Shown: one piece after another, positions 59,451 to 64,000 of the stretch
Layout: each line of letters starts with the position of its first letter
Position numbering within the stretch: the first letter of the stretch is position 1
NCBI GenBank assembly: GCA_003342895.1
Contig: PTFA01000042.1
Coordinates: 2,083,471 to 2,147,470, forward strand
Direction: 5' to 3'
DNA from: Casuarius casuarius
Lineage: Eukaryota > Chordata > Aves > Casuariiformes > Casuariidae
DNA length: 64,000 bases
Translations under genes and position numbers: made by a program
The notes under the pieces: model-generated
Database searches by the model: none
What the model saw: only the letters and a program-made list of their open reading frames with translations
Told to the model about the DNA's origin: nothing

Positions 59451-62400
59451 TAAAATACCCCTCAATCTTTTAATTTAATTTTATTTTTTTAATCCCTCGG
59501 GGCGCCAGTTCGATGAGCACTGGAGGGGCTCTGCCAAGGTCTGGCGGCTCCTGGGGATGCGATGGCTGCTGCGCTTCGCCGCGCCCCTTGCAAAAGGTCT
59601 GGTTCAAGCCCATTGCATAAAATCTGCTGCGGGGTTCAGGCTGCCCAAAGGCTTGAGCACTCCGTTTGGGGAAAAAAAAAACAAAAAAACCCCCNAAATC
59701 CCCAGTGTGTCAGAGTATTATTTCATCGAGTGCACGTTGCTGACTTTGAAGGGCCGTTTGCAGCCTTATCTTCCCTGAGGAATGCACTGCTGTGCGACTG
59801 GTGTTTGTGAGATGTTTTGCCTCTTTTCTGTACTTCACAGCTGTGAATTCCAGTTTTATCTCTGCTATTTGGTAGGTCTGTGTTTGATTACTCTGTGGAA
59901 TCGGACTGGACATGCGACATGTCAGTCTTTTTTTTTATTTTTTTGCATTGCAGAAGCCTTGGCAAAGTGAAAAATTGATCTATTCCTTGGCAAACGAGAA
60001 AGGTCAAGGAGACACTGTTTATTGACTTCAGTTACCTTGGCATTTTAAATGTGCTGGGGCAAATTAGTCAGGTATTATCCCACTATATTCCAGGTAACCT
60101 GAAGGGGATTACGGGAAGCCGAGAGATAAGGTACGAGTGCTTATTTGGGACGACGCAGAAGTGTTGCTGAGCAGCAGGTGTGACTCCTGGGCTGGTCGTG
60201 CCAGGGGTTGCATGGACATGGCAGGGGCAGACGGCTATCCCAAGGACCAGGCTGCCCAGGGGGGGAGTTTTGGCTCATGGACACTGGAAGGCATCAAGAC
60301 ATCATTGTTGTCACGGGCCAGTGCTCCTTCGCTGCAACGACTGGTTCTTCTCACTCAGCATTTTAGTAGGCCAAGAGCGTAACTATTTCCATACTGATTT
60401 AAAAAGAAAGAAAGAAAAAGAAAGGAGGAGTTTGGTATAGTGTATATTTTTTAATCACTTCCTTTTCTGAGAGAAAGAAAAGGAAATTTTCAGAGCCATG
60501 TTTGTTGCTCTTCTCACAGAACTGACTGTATCAGCTTCAGAGGAAAAGGCCTTTATCAGAGATGGAGTCAGATTTGGGCTCAGAAGGTTACAACACAGTG
60601 AAATGGATTGCCACTCTCTTCTTCCTGCTGTACCTTTTGTTTTGGAAATAATCTAATTTTATATACCTTTAATATTACACTTCAGAATATTTTTATCCCA
60701 CTTTATTTTGTATTTTTCATTTTTTTAAGCTATTTCATGGTATCAGATGTGCTGTTGGCATTGATGTAGTACATACAATATGACACGCAGTTCAAACATT
60801 CTATCACTAATTTTATTTTTTCTTTTATTTTAAATGTAATTTACAGTAGCTTCTGCTCAGTGCTGACTGAAATATTTTATGTTCCTTTCTTCCTGTGTCA
60901 AAACGTCAAACTACGCTATGAGAGAAAAAAAAGATGTTTTGATCAGTTCTGAGCAGCAACTGCCCTTACTAGTTTTAAAAATAACACTTTTCCATAGAAT
61001 CGTAGGATATTTAAATTATGATATGTCATATTATGACATGTCAGTATTAGTCAGTGCATAATTCTATTGATTAGTCATGAAATAACATGAAAATATGAAG
61101 TAAGAGAACTTCCATAAAATAGAATATATTTTAAAATAAGTATTCTATCTCCTGAAATTAACTTTGGAAATAATATACCTCTTAACCATTTTTTTCTCCT
61201 GATTGTCCATTCCTTGAGAAATTGCTGGAATATTTGGTTTTATTCTAGCTCAGATGAAAAACAAGTTTCAAAATGTCCAACTTCAATGAGAAAAGTTCGG
61301 CGTTTTGACTGGCTCTGAATTGAAAGTACACTGTTGGAACTGCAGTCAGATGATGATCTCAGGTAATTTTCTTTTACTCTTCCACATTTTATGACTTTAT
61401 GCAGCTATACAAATATTACCTTATACCAACAATCATCATATACAAAGAATTTTACTTCTGTAAAACCTGCTTGTAGAGATTTTAAGAGTACATTAGAGTT
61501 TTATTTATGGTAGAATTTAAAACCACNACAAAGCTCTTTTCAACAACCAAGACACAAGTTCAGTTTTAAGTTTCTTTTGTCAGCAAGAGAATTTAGATGC
61601 TAGCTTACACCTAAGTAGCCAATCATGCTGAAGGGGCCACCCCATTCCCCTGTCCTCTCGTTTCCACTGTGATACTCATGGTATTAATGTGAATATGGTT
61701 GCATGCTGTGCCAAGTTGATGAGTTGATGTCATTGCAAACCAACCCGGCAAAAACGATATAGATTAGTTNTCAGATTAATCAGTTCCCTGATCTTGATCA
61801 CCATTTGGCTACATGAACTCTTGGTGCATGAAGGCACTGGGCAGAGAAGGCAAGGACATGGGCTCATGTGCTCTGGGGTAAAGGCGAGAGCCAAGCAGCC
61901 TCAGTGGCAGCATAGACTCGTGTGGGATTAAAGTAGTCATCTAACTATGGCCTTAGTAACTTCAAGCTTTGTTTACTTGTATGCATAAGAGTGTTTGGGC
62001 GTTCCTTTTTTTGGCTAACAGGACAAGCACATACAACGCCATGTGAGAGTGATAGTTAATAGATAAACATAACACCCACTTCCTCCAACCCCAAACAAAC
62101 AGTTCCAACGTACGTATCCTTTTGTGGCCAAAAAATGTGGGCGTTGAGAATGGAAAAATGGCAGTATCATATGTGTAGAGCCAATGTCCGTCTACTTTCA
62201 ACTCTTTCCCCATCCCTCCCCTATGGCAATGTCTGCTGAACTCGAACTGCTCTCTGCTCGTCTGTTAGAGCCCCACATGGTGTAATTGAATGGAGAGTGC
62301 TGACACACCCAAGCCCTCTGTATACATGGGAAATGAGATACTGATCTAAGAAGATAAGGCCTTGCAGACCACAAACATTGCCTAGCTTCATCTCTGTGTG

Positions 62401-64000
62401 ATGGGGCCAGTACCAGTCTGCTGCCTGTGATGTGCTTTGAGGGAAGAAGAGGGCATGTATAGTGGCGGGAGGAGGAGAGGGGGAATATTACCTCAGCAGC
62501 CAATAACATTGGCACTATTTTGGAGTTTCCAATGACCAATTGCAAGCATTTTACACCTGGGTGCTAGCAGCTGGAATAAGTCACAAATGCCCTGCAGAAT
62601 GTCCAAGAAGAGATTTCAGCAAGAGCATGTTCTCAGTTTACTCTTTGGGATCCTCTCAGCTTAGCATTTACCACACAGTAAGCCTGGAAAGATTGATTCA
62701 TAAGACCCATACTCAAAACATTTTATCAACCACCACATTAAAACCTATTAAATGCACTTAGGATAATTGGTGTTAGATAACTGAATAGATAGGCTGGCTT
62801 TGTTACAGTGGGCCTTCTAGTTTTCGGGTCCAGTCAATCCATCCTGTTTCTGGGACTGCAGTCAAAAGTTGTCTTTTCCTCCTCTACCCCTTCTCACTCC
62901 TCCAAGCTTGTCCCCAGATATATCTCACACCTCACTACATACAGAAGGTATTTCCTCCCTGATATGATGGCATAATTGCCCATGTGAATACTCCTTAACC
63001 TGTTTCAGTTAAAGTGCGTCTACTGTGGCACTGAAACCCTACTGTATAAACTGTTTAAATTACCTGAACCTATTTTGACTGAGTTGACAGATGGAAGAAG
63101 ACAGCAAGAGGGCAGTTATCAGCAGTGACTTCTGTGATGCTGACTTTGAAATGAGGTGACCAGTGCTTTTCCCAGCTGTGCTTGCCCTTCCACTTTTGTA
63201 GGAAGGCAGAATGATAATCTCTCTGTATTATTGTGCAGGCTATTTCTTCTACAGCCAAAACATCTCTGTCACTTTCCTGACTGCACTTTAACCTTGAGTC
63301 AAGGTACTCTGAGCTCACCTAAAGTGGGCATGCCCAGCTCATTGCTGAGCTGATGCAGTTATGGCAGGGTTATGCAACAAGTAAAGGCAGCTTTCTTCTG
63401 CACTGTTTATTATTTATTAGCATTAAATTTTGTTCAGCATCAAATAGCTGTCCTCAAGCCCTCTGGAAAATCTTATTGCCTAACTAACCTAAAATAACTA
63501 TGCACCATTTGGAAATGTTGCTGTCTCCCTGCATAATTCCCTTTCTAGGTCGTCAGTGCTTGTGCTTAAACACAGCAGACCCAGTGTGGCAGTAGAAGGG
63601 GCCAATTGTGACCTTTGGCCGTGGGGAANCCTGACTGTAGACTCTCACTACATTGCTTCCTGACTTTTAAATCACTAAGAATATTTGGTCCCACAGCCTA
63701 GGATCATTTTGTGTCTGCAGAGGATGGACACCTGCGTGAAAGTCACTGTGTTACAATGGTGTACCACTCTGTACCATGGTGAACCATGGCTTGTCAGCTA
63801 ATGAGTCCTGCCTCATTACACTGCAGGGACTCTGTCACTTCTGCCTAGTAGCACTCCCTGTAGTGACTTCTGCAGGGCCTTTGCTGGCAGCCTTTTGAGT
63901 GCCTGCAAAGCTTTGCCAGCCAGTTCTCCAGTGCCTTTATCGATACATTCTAGGAAACGGATGACACATGATTTTGTAGGACAGAAACCTCATTTGTTAG
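59451..64000. other. intergenic, no recognised gene
   Basis: AT-rich DNA with scattered N bases at about 59695, 61527, 61770 and 63629. No coding region, RNA gene or transposon is recognised on either strand. Confidence 0.6.

Noticed and set aside
58947..59453. 168-codon plus-strand frame in the CpG-rich block
   Set aside because: Several frames on both strands are open here because GC-rich DNA has few stops. The translation is mainly G, P, A, R and W, without any motif.
59590..59640. GGTTCAAGCCC resembling a tRNA T-loop or B box
   Set aside because: No matching acceptor stem, D-arm or anticodon arm surrounds it.
46086..64000. KCNE2 coding exon expected by synteny
   Set aside because: No frame with the conserved KCNE membrane segment was found on either strand; it probably lies beyond the window.

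Overview
The window looks like a stretch of bird genome (a sauropsid at least). The evidence is a recognisable SLC5A3 and MRPS6, vertebrate-style introns and splice sites, moderately AT-rich non-coding DNA, very few transposons, and one old CR1 LINE fragment of the kind found in birds, turtles and crocodilians. Fifteen or so isolated N bases mark it as draft assembly. Only two protein-coding genes can be named with confidence; most of the window is intron and intergenic DNA.

Layout. Positions 1-33445 are the 3' part of the first intron of MRPS6; its first exon, which should encode about 15 residues, is not in the window. Inside this intron, on the same strand, lies the single coding exon of SLC5A3 (11797-13938). 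It follows a probable splice acceptor at 11494 and a leader with several short upstream ORFs, and it is followed by a long 3' UTR that may reach about 19.8-19.95 kb. MRPS6 exon 2 is at 33446-33585 and its last exon starts at 45437, with the stop codon at 45615-45617 and poly(A) signals near 46.05 kb. This nested layout matches human chromosome 21q22, where SLC5A3 and MRPS6 share a promoter and first exon. It places an inducible osmolyte/inositol transporter and a mitochondrial ribosomal protein under one upstream control region, outside this window.

From about 46.1 kb to the end I find no recognisable gene. By synteny KCNE2 would be the next gene, but its coding exon is not seen. This part holds an LTR-like sequence on the minus strand near 52.8-53.1 kb next to a GC-rich, proline-rich reading frame, an ancient CR1 fragment at about 55.6-55.95 kb, and a CpG-rich block at about 58.7-59.45 kb that ends at a strong splice donor and may be a promoter.

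The least explained signal is a series of short open segments on the minus strand between 22.6 and 26.1 kb, several bounded by good splice sites and one pair matching in phase. They could be exons of an antisense transcript inside the MRPS6 intron. They match nothing I recognise, no complete gene model can be built, and they remain hypothetical.
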